Positions 24,923 to 34,228 of a stretch of 64,000 nucleotides of DNA are shown in pieces; the stretch's first letter is position 1, and the number at the start of each line of letters is the position of its first letter. The notes under the pieces are model-generated. The model made no database searches, was not told where the DNA came from, and saw only the letters and a program-made list of their open reading frames with translations. Location: the NCBI RefSeq assembly GCF_023100945.1, contig NZ_CP064689.1, forward strand, positions 2,958,001 to 3,022,000. Reading direction: 5' to 3'. Both the position numbers and the translations under genes were made by a program. Source of the stretch: Bradyrhizobium sp. 200 (GTDB taxonomy: Bacteria > Pseudomonadota > Alphaproteobacteria > Rhizobiales > Xanthobacteraceae).

Positions 24923-25375
24923 GTCGCCATCTATGGCGCGTGCGCTCCTATAAGGCGTCATTCCGATCTTCTCCCTGATCGCGCCGAGGTCTCAGATGAG
25001 CTGGTTCAATCCGGATACGTCCTCGGGCCGTCAGCCTCATTCCGGTGGGAACAATCGCGCTGTGCTCGGCCGAGTAGGGCGTGTACTCACGAATTGATGA
25101 CGTCTGCTTGGTTGGACGGCAACATTTGCGGGAAAAATTGTCGCAAGGTGGTGCCGGTTCCCGGGACCCGGTACCATGCTAGTCGCCTGAATTACCGCAT
25201 GATTTGTCTATATTGGCGGCGTCTTCGCGCGCTCAATGAGCCGCGAACGCCACCGCAGCCGCGCTTTGACTTGACGATGATTCCCAAGTTTAACTCTTGC
25301 TTCGAAGCAGGGCGTCGGGTTTCTGGTTGACTCGGTTTAGCGGCGGTTGCCGACAGAACAGGGGATGAGCACCGC
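24923..25375. other. gap with a relic of a sulfatase 3' end
   Basis: No gene is seen in 453 bases. At 24955-25000 the minus strand reads LGAIREKIGMT, matching LGAIREKIGIR at the C-terminus of the sulfatase at 29655-31301. About 25 of 28 bases match, and an in-frame stop precedes it. This is a small piece of decayed sulfatase-like gene. Confidence 0.45.
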
Positions 25376-25888
25376 ATGAGTTCATATTTTCGGCGGCAGC
25401 TTGCGGATTATGTTGAGTACCATCGTGACCCCTGGAATTGCGCGATGCATGTCCTCGGCATCGTGTTCCTGTTCTTGGCCGCGGTTCTCCCGCTCAGCAT
25501 GTGGTCCATCACCTTATTCGGGATCCAAACCAGCGCGGCGACCATCGCCGTCGTACCGGTGCTCATCTACTGGTTCCTGCTCGACTTCGCGCTTGGAGCT
25601 GCGATCCTTGGGGCCGCAATCGTGTTGCTTTCAGCCGCTGCCGTGATCGTCAGTCATATGACGACCGCCGGTATGTGGTCACTTACGGCTATCCTGATTG
25701 TCGTTGGCGTCGCATCGCAGATTGTCGGGCACCGCGTGTTCGAACGGCGGCAGCCGGCGCTGGTCGACAATCCCACTCACTTGTTACTCGGACCAATGTT
25801 TGTCATGGCGAAGCTGTTTATCGCGCTGGGCTTTCGGCGCGATCTCGCCATCATCATTCAGGGGCATCCGCAAGTCGCTGCATCTTGA
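25376..25888 (+). CDS. Mpo1-like (DUF962) membrane protein
   Basis: A 170-residue protein with four membrane helices. It begins with VEYHRDPWNCAMHVLGIVFLF, the His-rich opening of the DUF962/Mpo1 family, and later has IVGHRVFERRQPALVDNPTHLL, the second conserved His segment. Yeast Mpo1 is an Fe(II) dioxygenase for 2-hydroxy fatty acids; the bacterial role is inferred. It is followed 33 bases later by an epimerase, suggesting a lipid-related operon. Confidence 0.85.
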   Translation: MSSYFRRQLADYVEYHRDPWNCAMHVLGIVFLFLAAVLPLSMWSITLFGIQTSAATIAVVPVLIYWFLLDFALGAAILGAAIVLLSAAAVIVSHMTTAGMWSLTAILIVVGVASQIVGHRVFERRQPALVDNPTHLLLGPMFVMAKLFIALGFRRDLAIIIQGHPQVAAS

Positions 25889-25921
25889 TCTCGATAGTTC
25901 AGCTTGAAGTGCACCCGTAGC

Positions 25922-26971
25922 ATGGCACGCGTACTGGTCACAGGCGGCAGTGGGTTTATCGGAAAGCACCTCGTCTCCGCGCTGATAGCGCGAGGTGGGC
26001 AGGTGAGGGTTCTCGATCTTCAGCCACCGCCCCGCGCCTTGCCGCAGGTTCAGTATGTCAGGGGATCGGTACTTGATCGCGACCTGGTGGACCGAGCGAT
26101 GGACGGTGTCCATGAGGTGTACCACCTGGCCGGTTTGCCGGGGATGTGGCTGCCGCGGAAAGCCGATTTTCACACCGTCAATTTTGGTGGCACCGAAATC
26201 GTCATTGAGACGGCGCGAAAGCGCGGCATAAAGCGCTTCCTGCACTGCTCGACGGAATCCATTCTGTTCCGTGCCTCGCCATCGATGGTTCCTCTCGCTG
26301 ACGATGCGCTCCTGCCGGACGACATGCCGGGTCCCTATACGCGCTCGAAGATGCTCGCCGACCGGTTCGCCATGCAGGCGGCCGCATCCGGATACCCGGT
26401 GGTGATCGGCTGCCCCACCATGCCGGTCGGGCCTTATGATCACAACGATACGCCGCCGACGGCAATGCTCCGGTATTTTCTCAGCCGACGCCTTCAATTG
26501 CATCTTGATTTTGTCGTGAACCTCGTCGACGTGCGCGACGCCGCCGAAGGGCTGATCCTTGCCATGGAGCGCGGACACGCTGGACATCGCTACGTTCTCG
26601 GCGGCGAAAGCATGCCGCTAAGACGGGTCCTCGAACTCATGGCTGACATCAGCGGACGTCGCGTCCGGTGCATTCACGTGAACGGCAAGGTCGCCGAAAT
26701 GGTCACTGCAACGCTGGAGTTCATCGCCGATCATGTGACGCGCCGGCCCCCGTCCGGTACGGCCGAAGGCGTTCGTATCGCATTGCGGGCAGGGGCCTTG
26801 TCGATCGAGAAAGCACAACGAGAGCTGGGTTATGCGCCGGGGCCCGTCGAACCTGTGCTGCGGGAAACCATTGCGCATCTGCTCGATGCCGGCGACCATC
26901 AGCCTGAATGGAGCCCAACGCCGAGTAGTCGCGCTCGACCGTTTCACATCGAGCGCCGGTTTGGCGGTTGA
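25922..26971 (+). CDS. NAD-dependent epimerase/dehydratase (extended SDR)
   Basis: A 349-residue protein. The Rossmann motif VTGGSGFIG is at residues 6-14, and the catalytic YTRSK (YxxxK) near residue 140. The HNDTPPTAM and NLVDVRDAAEGL regions resemble dihydroflavonol reductase or hopanoid-associated sugar epimerase (HpnA)-type enzymes. The substrate is not determined. An upstream ATG at 25904 would add six residues; the ATG at 25922 is preferred because MARVLVTGG is the usual opening. It lies in a row with Mpo1-like and ICMT-like genes. Confidence 0.88.
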   Translation: MARVLVTGGSGFIGKHLVSALIARGGQVRVLDLQPPPRALPQVQYVRGSVLDRDLVDRAMDGVHEVYHLAGLPGMWLPRKADFHTVNFGGTEIVIETARKRGIKRFLHCSTESILFRASPSMVPLADDALLPDDMPGPYTRSKMLADRFAMQAAASGYPVVIGCPTMPVGPYDHNDTPPTAMLRYFLSRRLQLHLDFVVNLVDVRDAAEGLILAMERGHAGHRYVLGGESMPLRRVLELMADISGRRVRCIHVNGKVAEMVTATLEFIADHVTRRPPSGTAEGVRIALRAGALSIEKAQRELGYAPGPVEPVLRETIAHLLDAGDHQPEWSPTPSSRARPFHIERRFGG

Positions 26972-26998
26972 TCCAATCGCTCACTAAAGGTCCGCGAC

Positions 26999-27625
26999 AT
27001 GCTGCACGATCCCGGTCAATGGTTGGCTTTCGCCTTGAGTGGTTGGACCACTATCTGGCCCACACAATTGCTCGCCATCATCTGGATTTTGTGGGTCATC
27101 AGTTGGGTCGTCGCATCATTCTGGTCCGGGCAAACCAGGAAACACGTGATGACATTGGAGTCGCTCAAGTACCGCTTCCCCATTCTCTTAGGGGCCCTTC
27201 TCTTTTTGCCATTGACCGGCAAGGTGCTGGGGGAAAAGCCGCTTTGGCAGTTTGGCAGCCTTGGCATCTACGTGCTGGCGGGTGTCGTCCTTGCGGGGAT
27301 ATCGTTCACATGGTGGGCGAGAATTCATCTCGGACGTTTCTGGTCGAACGCGATCACGCACAAGGAAGGCCATCAAGTCATTGATACCGGCCCCTACGGA
27401 TTTGTGCGTCACCCGATTTATACCGGGCTTATCGTGGGGATGCTGGCGACGGGTATCGCGGTCGGAACAGTGACTGCGATGCTGGGTGCGGTGCTGATCT
27501 CGCTCGGGATGTCGTTGAAGGCCCGCATGGAGGAAGGCTTCCTCACGGCAGAACTCGGTGCGGATGCCTATGGATCGTATTGCCGGCGCGTTCCGATGCT
27601 GATTCCGTTCCTGCCGCCCACCTGA
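26999..27625 (+). CDS. isoprenylcysteine carboxyl methyltransferase family protein
   Basis: A 208-residue membrane protein with about five hydrophobic segments. The C-terminal half has the ICMT/PEMT signature: GHQVIDTGPYGFVRHPIYTGL and EEGFLTAELGADAYGSYCRRV. It should methylate a membrane-bound substrate using SAM. It follows the epimerase by 27 bases, so the three genes from 25376 likely share a transcript acting on lipids. The substrate is unknown. Confidence 0.85.
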   Translation: MLHDPGQWLAFALSGWTTIWPTQLLAIIWILWVISWVVASFWSGQTRKHVMTLESLKYRFPILLGALLFLPLTGKVLGEKPLWQFGSLGIYVLAGVVLAGISFTWWARIHLGRFWSNAITHKEGHQVIDTGPYGFVRHPIYTGLIVGMLATGIAVGTVTAMLGAVLISLGMSLKARMEEGFLTAELGADAYGSYCRRVPMLIPFLPPT

Positions 27626-27639
27626 CGCCTTTCTGCAAG

Positions 27640-28578
27640 CTACCGTTTCGGGCGCGATGCCATTGACGTCGCGACAGGTGGAGTAAGACGGCGCGGAACC
27701 AAAACGCGCTGGCCTTGTGAGAGCGGTGCATTCTCTGAATACTGATTGACCTGGGTAAGGGACCACAGCGGTACACCGTTAAGTGTCGCAAGCCGCTGCA
27801 AGGTATCGCCCGAACGGGCGAATTGCGGCGTGCCGCTGTCCCACAGCTCAAGCGGGGCATCGGGAGGAACGACGTAGCGCAGCGGCAGTGCCTCCCCTTT
27901 GGCAGGCAAAGGCGTCGTCGCAAGCTGTGCGATCGCTGTCACCAATTGCTCGTGGATGGAATCCTGCTTGTCGATGTTGATGTGGGTGACTTCCTCGTGC
28001 TGCTTCAAATCGAAGCTCGCGTAGTGACCCTGGTAACCCGGCTCCGCCACCACATCGCCGCCGCCCAATACGCTGTCGGACAGGAAAATGTTGATGAAAC
28101 GCTCGACGTTCAGCGGCACCTTCGGGCTTGCCTGAGCCGGATCAATGGTGACCACCAGGCTTACCTGGATGTTTTCCGACTTCAGGATCCCGGCGAACGT
28201 CAGGGCACAAAGCCCGCCCATTGAATGACCGATCAGGACGATCGGAGCGGCATTGTCACGGTAATCGCGGATAGCCTGATCCGCGATCAGCCGGCAAATG
28301 GTGAATTCATAGACGTCAGCCCGAATGCCGGCTTCTTCGAGGCGCTTGGTCAGGCGGTCCATCCCGCGCGAAAAGATCGGCCCGAGCGCGCCGCGGAACA
28401 GGTAGACGCGCGCCTGCGGCCGGGTCGTGGCTGGCGGCGCATCAGGAGCGACGGTCGCGACAGCGTGGTTCGTGGGGGCGACCGGCCCGGCGACCGCCAG
28501 ATTGCAAACGGCCGACAAGATACAGGCGGAAAGGGCTGTACGCATCATCGCGGCCGCAACCTGCGTCGGACTTCTCAT
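27640..28578 (-). CDS. exported lipase-like alpha/beta hydrolase with LysM domain
   Basis: A 312-residue protein. A signal peptide of about 35 residues comes first. The hydrolase core has GHSMGG as the serine elbow, and HINIDKQDS may include the His region. Residues 225-300 form a LysM-like peptidoglycan-binding module: TPQFARSGDTLQRLATLNGVPLWSL, then LSQGQRVLVPRRL. It probably acts at the cell wall. It is paralogous to the next gene (28722-29462), which shares VYLLRGVLNIFSLGLD but lacks LysM. Converges with the ICMT gene. Confidence 0.82.
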   Translation of the reverse strand: MRSPTQVAAAMMRTALSACILSAVCNLAVAGPVAPTNHAVATVAPDAPPATTRPQARVYLFRGALGPIFSRGMDRLTKRLEEAGIRADVYEFTICRLIADQAIRDYRDNAAPIVLIGHSMGGLCALTFAGILKSENIQVSLVVTIDPAQASPKVPLNVERFINIFLSDSVLGGGDVVAEPGYQGHYASFDLKQHEEVTHINIDKQDSIHEQLVTAIAQLATTPLPAKGEALPLRYVVPPDAPLELWDSGTPQFARSGDTLQRLATLNGVPLWSLTQVNQYSENAPLSQGQRVLVPRRLTPPVATSMASRPKR

Positions 28579-28721
28579 GTACGTTCCGCTCGCGATTGGG
28601 CGCAAAGATACGCCAGACCTCAACTGCCGGCAGACGACGCCATCCGGCGCTCCAGAGGTGATCTATCGTCGAGGAATCGGCAGAATTTGCGGCACACGTC
28701 GTTTCAGCGACGGCGTTCGCA

Positions 28722-29462
28722 CTACTGGCGTACCGCCGCGCTGGCCGTGCCTGATCTCGCCGCGTCTGCCGCTCCGGGCTGTCGCGGCCTCTGCGCCCCC
28801 GAAGATGGTGCAGACCGGCCGAAGACGACAGCGTCGATCTCGCTTATCACCTTCCGCTGCATGATCTGATTCTTTTCGATGGACATGTGCCCGACGCCAG
28901 GGACGTTCTGCACGTTGATATTCTCGAGCTTGCCCTGGAATTGCCCGGTCTTCGCGACCGGCTCGCCGTTGCCGTTAGCGATGTAGAAATTTATGTAGCG
29001 TCCCACGCGCCCCGAGAGCTTGGTGCGAAACACCGAATCCAGGCCGATGGCAAGCGTCACCGGCGCGCCAAGCTGATCCAGCTTGGCGACCATGTCGGGC
29101 AGTGCGGTTGCGCCCGAGGAATGCCCGACCAGAATGATCGTCTTGATCCGGCCGCTCTTGTATCCGGCGGCGGCTTCGTCGGCGAGCGACGACCAGGAGG
29201 CGAAGTTCGCGACGGTGACGGGGATGCCCTGCGCCCGTAGCTGTGCCGCAATGTCATCGAGACCCAGAGAAAAAATATTCAGCACGCCGCGGAGCAGATA
29301 GACATGGGCAGTCGAGGCTGCCGACGCGGAATTCCTCGCCTGTGCGGGGCTTGCGCCGATTGCCAGGAGCAGCAAGACCGCGACAGCCATCGCGTGCAGT
29401 GATGCCCAGCAGTGAAAGGATGACCAGCCGACAGATCCGATATCGCCTTGATATGGCTTCAT
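28722..29462 (-). CDS. exported lipase-like alpha/beta hydrolase
   Basis: A 246-residue protein with a signal peptide (hydrophobic run AVAVLLLLAIGASPAQA). The core has the serine elbow GHSSGA. VYLLRGVLNIFSLGLDDIA and the VGRYINFYIANG segment match the LysM-bearing paralogue at 27640-28578. The ATG at 29462 has GAGGAG spaced four bases, better than an upstream start. The gene pair is in tandem on the minus strand, with about 140 bases between. The substrate is unknown; the paralogues may be specialised for different wall locations. Confidence 0.8.
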   Translation of the reverse strand: MKPYQGDIGSVGWSSFHCWASLHAMAVAVLLLLAIGASPAQARNSASAASTAHVYLLRGVLNIFSLGLDDIAAQLRAQGIPVTVANFASWSSLADEAAAGYKSGRIKTIILVGHSSGATALPDMVAKLDQLGAPVTLAIGLDSVFRTKLSGRVGRYINFYIANGNGEPVAKTGQFQGKLENINVQNVPGVGHMSIEKNQIMQRKVISEIDAVVFGRSAPSSGAQRPRQPGAADAARSGTASAAVRQ

Positions 29463-29654
29463 TGCGCTCCTCGAAGGGCTGCAAAGTGTTTCGCGGGGCG
29501 ACCGTAGCGCCCGCGCGCTCGGAACTGCAATAAACGTGGCGTGAGCGGCCACATTTACCAACACCACGTGTCTCCGCCGCAACACCGGGGCTCCTCGATG
29601 GCTTCGCTGGGCGCCCAGAGCAGAACAAAAATTGGCGCATGCGCGGCTGGGCGC

Positions 29655-31301
29655 TTAAGGTCTTATCCCGATCTTCTCCCTGATGGCACCGAGTTCCGCC
29701 TCGTCCCAGATGCCGATCAGCACGCCGTTTTTGACCTGCAGTTGCTGGGCCGCATACGCCGCGATCTTCGCGTTCGGCGTGGTGATGTGCATTTTCGGAT
29801 GCAGCGCCCAGTCGAACAGTTCCGATTGCAGCCGTGCCACGATATCGGCGCAAGCGGGGTCGGTGCCGCGATCGCAAAATTCCTGCGGGTCGCTTTCGAG
29901 GTCGTACAGCATGGGGCGGAAGCCCGACGCGTGAATGAATTTCCAGCGGCCGTCGAACACCATGAACAGCCGGCAGCGCTCGATCGGCTGGTTCAGCATC
30001 ACGCGGACGTCCTGCATGGCGTAGTCGTATTCGGAGAACACGACCTTGCGCCAGTCAGCCGGCCGCTCGCCATGCAATAGCGGCAGCAGCGAACGTCCTT
30101 CCAGAATGTGGTCCGGCGGATTGCTGCCGAAATAATCGATGAAGGTTGGCGCCAGGTCGATCGCCTCGACCAGCGCATCGCTGATGGTGCCGCGCGTGCT
30201 GTCGGCTGCACTTGAGGGATCGATCACGATCAGCGGAATTTTGGCCGATTGCTCGTGGAACAGGTCCTTCTCGCCCATCCAGTGATCGCCGAGATAGTCG
30301 CCATGGTCCGACGTGAACACGATCATGGTGGTGTCGAGCAGGCAGCGTGTTTCGAGGAATTGCATCAACACGCCCATCTGGTCGTCGATCTGCTTGATCA
30401 GGCCCATGTAAGTGGGAATGACTTTTTCGCGCGCCTCGTTGCGCGACATGTTGCGGGAGTAGCGCATGTCCATATAAGCGGCGAACACAGGATGCGCGTT
30501 GGCGCGTTCCTCCTGCGAGCGGGTCACCGGCTGCACGTCCTGTGGCCCGTACATGCTGGCGTAGGGCTCCGGCGCGATATAGGGCCAGTGCGGCTTGATG
30601 TAGGACAGGTGCAGGCACCACGGCCGGCCGTCGCCTTCCGCTTCCGCGATGAACTCCATCGCGCGCCGCGTCATGTAGGGCGTCTCGGAATGCTCGTCCG
30701 GCACCCGCGCGGCCTTGTCGGCATGCACCAGCAGCCAGCCGTTCTGCAGGCTCCCGTCCTCGGCCGCGCCGGAATTGGCCCAGTGCTCCCACGGGTTGGG
30801 GGCCTCAAAGCCGTGCTGGCGCAGATAATTGTCGTAGGCCGGCCGCGGCCGTCCGGTCGGATGCAGGCCGTCGTCGCGCTCATAGGGTTCGAACCCGCAT
30901 TCCGACACATGCACGCCGATGATGGAGTCCTGGGGGATGCCGAGGTTCTTCAGCCCCTCCAGATCGGGCGCCATATGCGTCTTGCCGACCAGCACGTTGC
31001 GGACGCCGATCTTCTTTAGGTGATCGCCGAGCGTGGGTTCGCCGATACGCAGCGGCCAGCCGTTCCAGTGCGAGCCGTGCGAGCGCATGTAGCGGCCGGT
31101 ATAGAATGACATCCGCGACGGGCCGCAGATCGGCGACTGCACATAGGCGTTCGAAAACAGCACGCCGCGCCTGGCCATCGCATCGATGTTCGGCGTCTTC
31201 AGCACGGGGTGGCCGGTGCAGCCGAGATAGTCGTAGCGAAGCTGGTCGCACATGATCCAGAGCACGTTCTTCGCGGGCGTTTTGGTCGTCATTTCAGGCA
31301 T
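29655..31301 (-). CDS. sulfatase / phosphonate monoester hydrolase family
   Basis: A 548-residue enzyme. The formylglycine motif CGPSR (C-x-P-S-R) is in PICGPSRMSFYTGR. The metal-binding aspartates are in VLWIMCDQLRYDYLG and VFTSDHGDYLGDHW. The arrangement and length resemble rhizobial phosphonate monoester hydrolase/arylsulfatases more than choline sulfatases. Cys must be oxidised by a maturase, not present here. The start may be 31301 or 31292; neither has a good ribosome-binding site. A piece of a second copy is at 24955-25000. Confidence 0.9.
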   Translation of the reverse strand: MPEMTTKTPAKNVLWIMCDQLRYDYLGCTGHPVLKTPNIDAMARRGVLFSNAYVQSPICGPSRMSFYTGRYMRSHGSHWNGWPLRIGEPTLGDHLKKIGVRNVLVGKTHMAPDLEGLKNLGIPQDSIIGVHVSECGFEPYERDDGLHPTGRPRPAYDNYLRQHGFEAPNPWEHWANSGAAEDGSLQNGWLLVHADKAARVPDEHSETPYMTRRAMEFIAEAEGDGRPWCLHLSYIKPHWPYIAPEPYASMYGPQDVQPVTRSQEERANAHPVFAAYMDMRYSRNMSRNEAREKVIPTYMGLIKQIDDQMGVLMQFLETRCLLDTTMIVFTSDHGDYLGDHWMGEKDLFHEQSAKIPLIVIDPSSAADSTRGTISDALVEAIDLAPTFIDYFGSNPPDHILEGRSLLPLLHGERPADWRKVVFSEYDYAMQDVRVMLNQPIERCRLFMVFDGRWKFIHASGFRPMLYDLESDPQEFCDRGTDPACADIVARLQSELFDWALHPKMHITTPNAKIAAYAAQQLQVKNGVLIGIWDEAELGAIREKIGIRP

Positions 31302-31380
31302 TTCGGCTGGAGTTCGGAGAGAGCGGGAGAGTGCGATATTGCCGCGCAAATGACAATCGAGCGGGGAGCCGGGCTTTCGG

Positions 31381-31440
31381 GGTCGGCCTTCCGATCCCCG
31401 GGTCGGCCTCCGATCCCCGGGGTCGGCCTCCGATCCCCCA
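31381..31440. repeat. three tandem copies of a 20-base unit
   Basis: GGTCGGCCTCCGATCCCCGG repeats three times with small changes (31381-31400, 31401-31420, 31421-31440). It is upstream of the sulfatase and of the exported protein at 31592. An ACGTTAACGT palindrome follows at 31443-31452. Confidence 0.7.
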
Positions 31441-31591
31441 AGACGTTAACGTTTGGATAGCGCCTTTACTCGCAGTTGAACGGCGATCCATGCTGGCGCG
31501 TTAGCCTTACCGGCAGTTTGGCCGGCCGCCTTAACCCCTGAAACCGCGTGCTGGATTAAATTGGGACTCCAGGAAAACGGGATCCCAAGCG

Positions 31592-32038
31592 ATGCGCGTT
31601 GCCTCGACGCTGGCAATTTTGGCGGCGATGACATCGACGGCCTTTGCCGGCGGTGGCTTCGACATCGTGATTCCCGGCCGTCCCGGCGTACCCGTCATCA
31701 TTAATGGCGTCGACGCGTCCTATGCGGTGGTCGAGGGTGAGTGGGGTCTCGGCCAAGGCAACCAGGTCGAGCCGACCATCTATGGTGGCCGCTATGTCGA
31801 TCCGGTTCCGCGCGTCGGTCATTATTATCCGAGCGCCGGCCGCATGCCCGGTTACGGACGGCTCGAAATCGAGCCGCCGGCGAACCGCAGATTGCCGCAG
31901 CCGGCCGAGAGCTATCATCAATCCTGGTCGGCGCAGTCGGCGCCGCTGCCGGCTCAGTCCAACGTGCCCGTCGATCCGCCAGCAATCATCTACGCACCGC
32001 AGGATGACCGGCGCAGGCCGATCCCTTTTCCACGCTAA
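31592..32038 (+). CDS. exported protein, unknown function
   Basis: A 148-residue protein with a signal peptide (MRVASTLAILAAMTSTAFA). The mature part opens GGGFDIVIPGRPGVPVIING and is rich in Pro, Tyr and Gly, with no membrane segment or known domain. It precedes another exported Tyr-rich protein by 39 bases, so the two may be cotranscribed. No function is proposed. Confidence 0.75.
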   Translation: MRVASTLAILAAMTSTAFAGGGFDIVIPGRPGVPVIINGVDASYAVVEGEWGLGQGNQVEPTIYGGRYVDPVPRVGHYYPSAGRMPGYGRLEIEPPANRRLPQPAESYHQSWSAQSAPLPAQSNVPVDPPAIIYAPQDDRRRPIPFPR

Positions 32039-32077
32039 GAAAATCAAGCCAACGAAAAACACCTACAGGAGAGAATA

Positions 32078-32443
32078 ATGCGTCAGATACTTAAAGGATT
32101 GATCGCGGCAGTCGCCGTCATGGCCGCAGCGCCCGCAATGGCTTGCGGTTACTCCCCTTGCGGGCAGCCGGTCTATGTCGCGCCGGTCGCGGCCTATGCG
32201 GGCTGCAGTCCCTGCGGCGGCTGGGTCCGCGAGCGTCTGCCCGATCCGGAGCAGCAGTACTATTACGTCAACCAGGGCCCGACCTATACCGGCCCGGGCA
32301 ACTTTGCGCCGTATCGGGTCTATCGCGAAGGCTCGATCTCCGGCTACGGCTATGGCTACAACCGTCCGTATTATCGCGCGCATCGCTACGGCTACGCGCA
32401 CCGGTATTATCACGGCCAGCGCGTGCTGCGCCGCTACTACTGA
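32078..32443 (+). CDS. exported Tyr-rich protein
   Basis: A 121-residue protein with a signal peptide (MRQILKGLIAAVAVMAAAPAMA). The mature part has four Cys, in CGYSPCG and CSPCGGWVRERLP, and a tail extremely rich in Tyr, Arg and Gly (GYGYGYNRPYYRAHRYGY). Such tails occur in envelope-associated proteins of Bradyrhizobium. The function is unknown. A hairpin terminator follows at 32469-32493. Confidence 0.75.
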   Translation: MRQILKGLIAAVAVMAAAPAMACGYSPCGQPVYVAPVAAYAGCSPCGGWVRERLPDPEQQYYYVNQGPTYTGPGNFAPYRVYREGSISGYGYGYNRPYYRAHRYGYAHRYYHGQRVLRRYY

Positions 32444-32468
32444 TCTCACGATCGGTGAAGGATTTAGC

Positions 32469-32493
32469 GCCCGTTCGCATCCCGCGAGCGGGC
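32469..32493 (+). terminator. hairpin terminator
   Basis: GCCCGTTCGC-ATCCC-GCGAGCGGGC forms a 10-base stem with one G-U wobble, followed by GTTCTTC. It lies between two converging genes and may serve both. Confidence 0.6.
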
Positions 32494-32498
32494 GTTCT

Positions 32499-33326
32499 TC
32501 ATTTCATCAGGCCCAGTCGGCTGGCGCCGATATAGAGCGCGAGCACTGCGGCGTTCGAGACGTTCAGGCTCTTGATCTCGCCGGGCATGTCGAGGCGCGC
32601 CACCACGCGGCAGGTCTCGCGCGTCAGTTGCCGCAGGCCCTTGCCCTCGGCGCCCAGCACCAGCGCGAGCGGTTGCTGCAATGTCACTGCGCCGAGGTCC
32701 TCGCTGCCCTCGCTGTCCAGCCCGACCGTCATGAAACCGCGGTCGTTCAGTTCGTTGAGCGCGCGGGCGAGATTTTGCACCGTCACCAGCGGCACCAGCT
32801 CCAGCGCGCCGGAAGCGGATTTCGCCAGAACCCCGGTGGCCTCCGGGCTGTGCCGGGCGGTGGTGACGATCGCTTTCACCGCAAAGGCCGCCGCCGAGCG
32901 CATGATCGCGCCGACATTGTGCGGGTCGGTGATCTGGTCGAGCACCAGCACGATGCCTTCTTGGGCCAGCGTATCGATATCGGGCGAGGGCAGGGGATCG
33001 GCCTCCGCCAATAGCCCCTGGTGCACGGCGTCGGGGCCGAGCCGCTGGTCGATCGCGTTCGGGCGGACGATTTCGGGGGGAACGCGGGTGTCGATATTCT
33101 CGTCCGCCAGCCGCCTTGCGGCGTTTTCGGTCAGGAACAGCTTTCGGATCTGCCGTTCCGGGTTGGCCAGGGCCGCCGCAACCGTGTGCCAGCCATAAAG
33201 AATCACCAGCCCGTCAGGGCTCGAATCCCGGACCCGGTGACCGGGCGGACGGGCGAATTTCCGCCCTTTTTCGAAGGGTTTACCGCCGCCGCGGCGGAAC
33301 GGCGGTTTTCGGTCGCGATCGCTCAT
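32499..33326 (-). CDS. rlmB: SpoU/TrmH-type 23S rRNA (guanosine 2251-2'-O) methyltransferase
   Basis: A 275-residue protein. A basic N-terminal tail precedes an L30e-like substrate-binding region (VILYGWHTVAAALANPERQIRKLFLT). The SPOUT catalytic domain has the three motifs: DPHNVGAIMRSAAAF, LVLGAEGKGLR and SLNVSNAAVLALY. It methylates the 2'-O of guanosine in the ribosomal large subunit RNA. tRNA-Tyr lies 205 bases upstream on the opposite strand. Nothing in it is unusual. Confidence 0.93.
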   Translation of the reverse strand: MSDRDRKPPFRRGGGKPFEKGRKFARPPGHRVRDSSPDGLVILYGWHTVAAALANPERQIRKLFLTENAARRLADENIDTRVPPEIVRPNAIDQRLGPDAVHQGLLAEADPLPSPDIDTLAQEGIVLVLDQITDPHNVGAIMRSAAAFAVKAIVTTARHSPEATGVLAKSASGALELVPLVTVQNLARALNELNDRGFMTVGLDSEGSEDLGAVTLQQPLALVLGAEGKGLRQLTRETCRVVARLDMPGEIKSLNVSNAAVLALYIGASRLGLMK

Positions 33327-33530
33327 GGGGAGCTTGTGTCACGGGGGCCCGAATATGGCAATTTGGCCTTGTCAGATGCGATTTTGGCTGGCTCCGTTGG
33401 TTGACTTTGCCATCCCGCTTCGCCCATAAACGCGCCGGCCGAAGCCGGTTCTAAACGGGCTTTCGGCCTCAGCGTCATCCATGGTCCGGTCCTCCGCCAC
33501 TCGGGCGGCCGGTTCCTGACGCTGGCGGAC

Positions 33531-33616
33531 GGGGAAGTGTCCCGAGTGGCAAAGGGAGCTGACTGTAAATCAGCCGCCTCATGGCTTCGAAGGTTCGAGT
33601 CCTTCCTTCCCCACCA
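33531..33616 (+). tRNA. tRNA-Tyr (GTA)
   Basis: An 86-base type II tRNA. GGGGAAG pairs with CTTCCCC, the anticodon GTA sits in CTGACTGTAAATCAG, and a long variable arm and an encoded CCA (33614-33616) are present. Confidence 0.95.
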
Positions 33617-33832
33617 TCCTTCGCTCGCGAAGCGAGAGAAGGCTGCCACGCTGAAGCCCAACGGGCGAAGGCGGGCTGTTGCCGCGAGCTACGGCTAGGC
33701 AAGCCACGCAAAGACCGTCAGGGCGAAGCGTGTCCGGCGTAGCTGGAGCGCAGCGCAAGCGTAGACGGGCCGCCGCCGTCGGTACGCCTCACCTTTGAAC
33801 TCTCCCGCGAAGCCGTTCGTCGCCGCAAAGCC

Positions 33833-34228
33833 TTAGCCCTGACCGCCTTCGTTCGCCGCTTCCGGCAACGCTTCTCCCGGTAGATAAAGCCTGATCGGGC
33901 GGATCTCGTAGACCGCCGACGGATTGACGCGGCGCAGGTCGCGGGCGATGCCGATCGCGGCGTCTTCGTCGGCGCAGTTCACCACGTAGAGGCCCAGCAA
34001 CTGCTCCTTGGTTTCGGCGAACGGCCCGTCGATCACCATCCCGTTCCCTGGTCCCCGCAAGGTGCGGGCCTCCGCCGTGCCACCCAGCCGCGCCGCGGGC
34101 CCGAGCAGGTTGCTTGCGTTGAGCCGGTCATGCACCGCCAGCAGTCCGGTCATCACAGCCGCATCCTGTTCCGGCGTCCAGGACATCACCTCGGCTTCGA
34201 CGTGATAGGCAAGAATGGCATAAAGCAT
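33833..34228 (-). CDS. YCII-related (DGPF) protein
   Basis: A 131-residue protein. IDGPFAETKEQLLGLYVV is the DGPFAETKE signature of the YCII/DGPF family, often next to sigma-70 ECF genes but not here. The opening MLYAILAYHVE is typical. The family is small and its biochemical role is not established. A possible ribosome-binding site precedes the start at 34228. No operon partner is seen. Confidence 0.88.
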   Translation of the reverse strand: MLYAILAYHVEAEVMSWTPEQDAAVMTGLLAVHDRLNASNLLGPAARLGGTAEARTLRGPGNGMVIDGPFAETKEQLLGLYVVNCADEDAAIGIARDLRRVNPSAVYEIRPIRLYLPGEALPEAANEGGQG

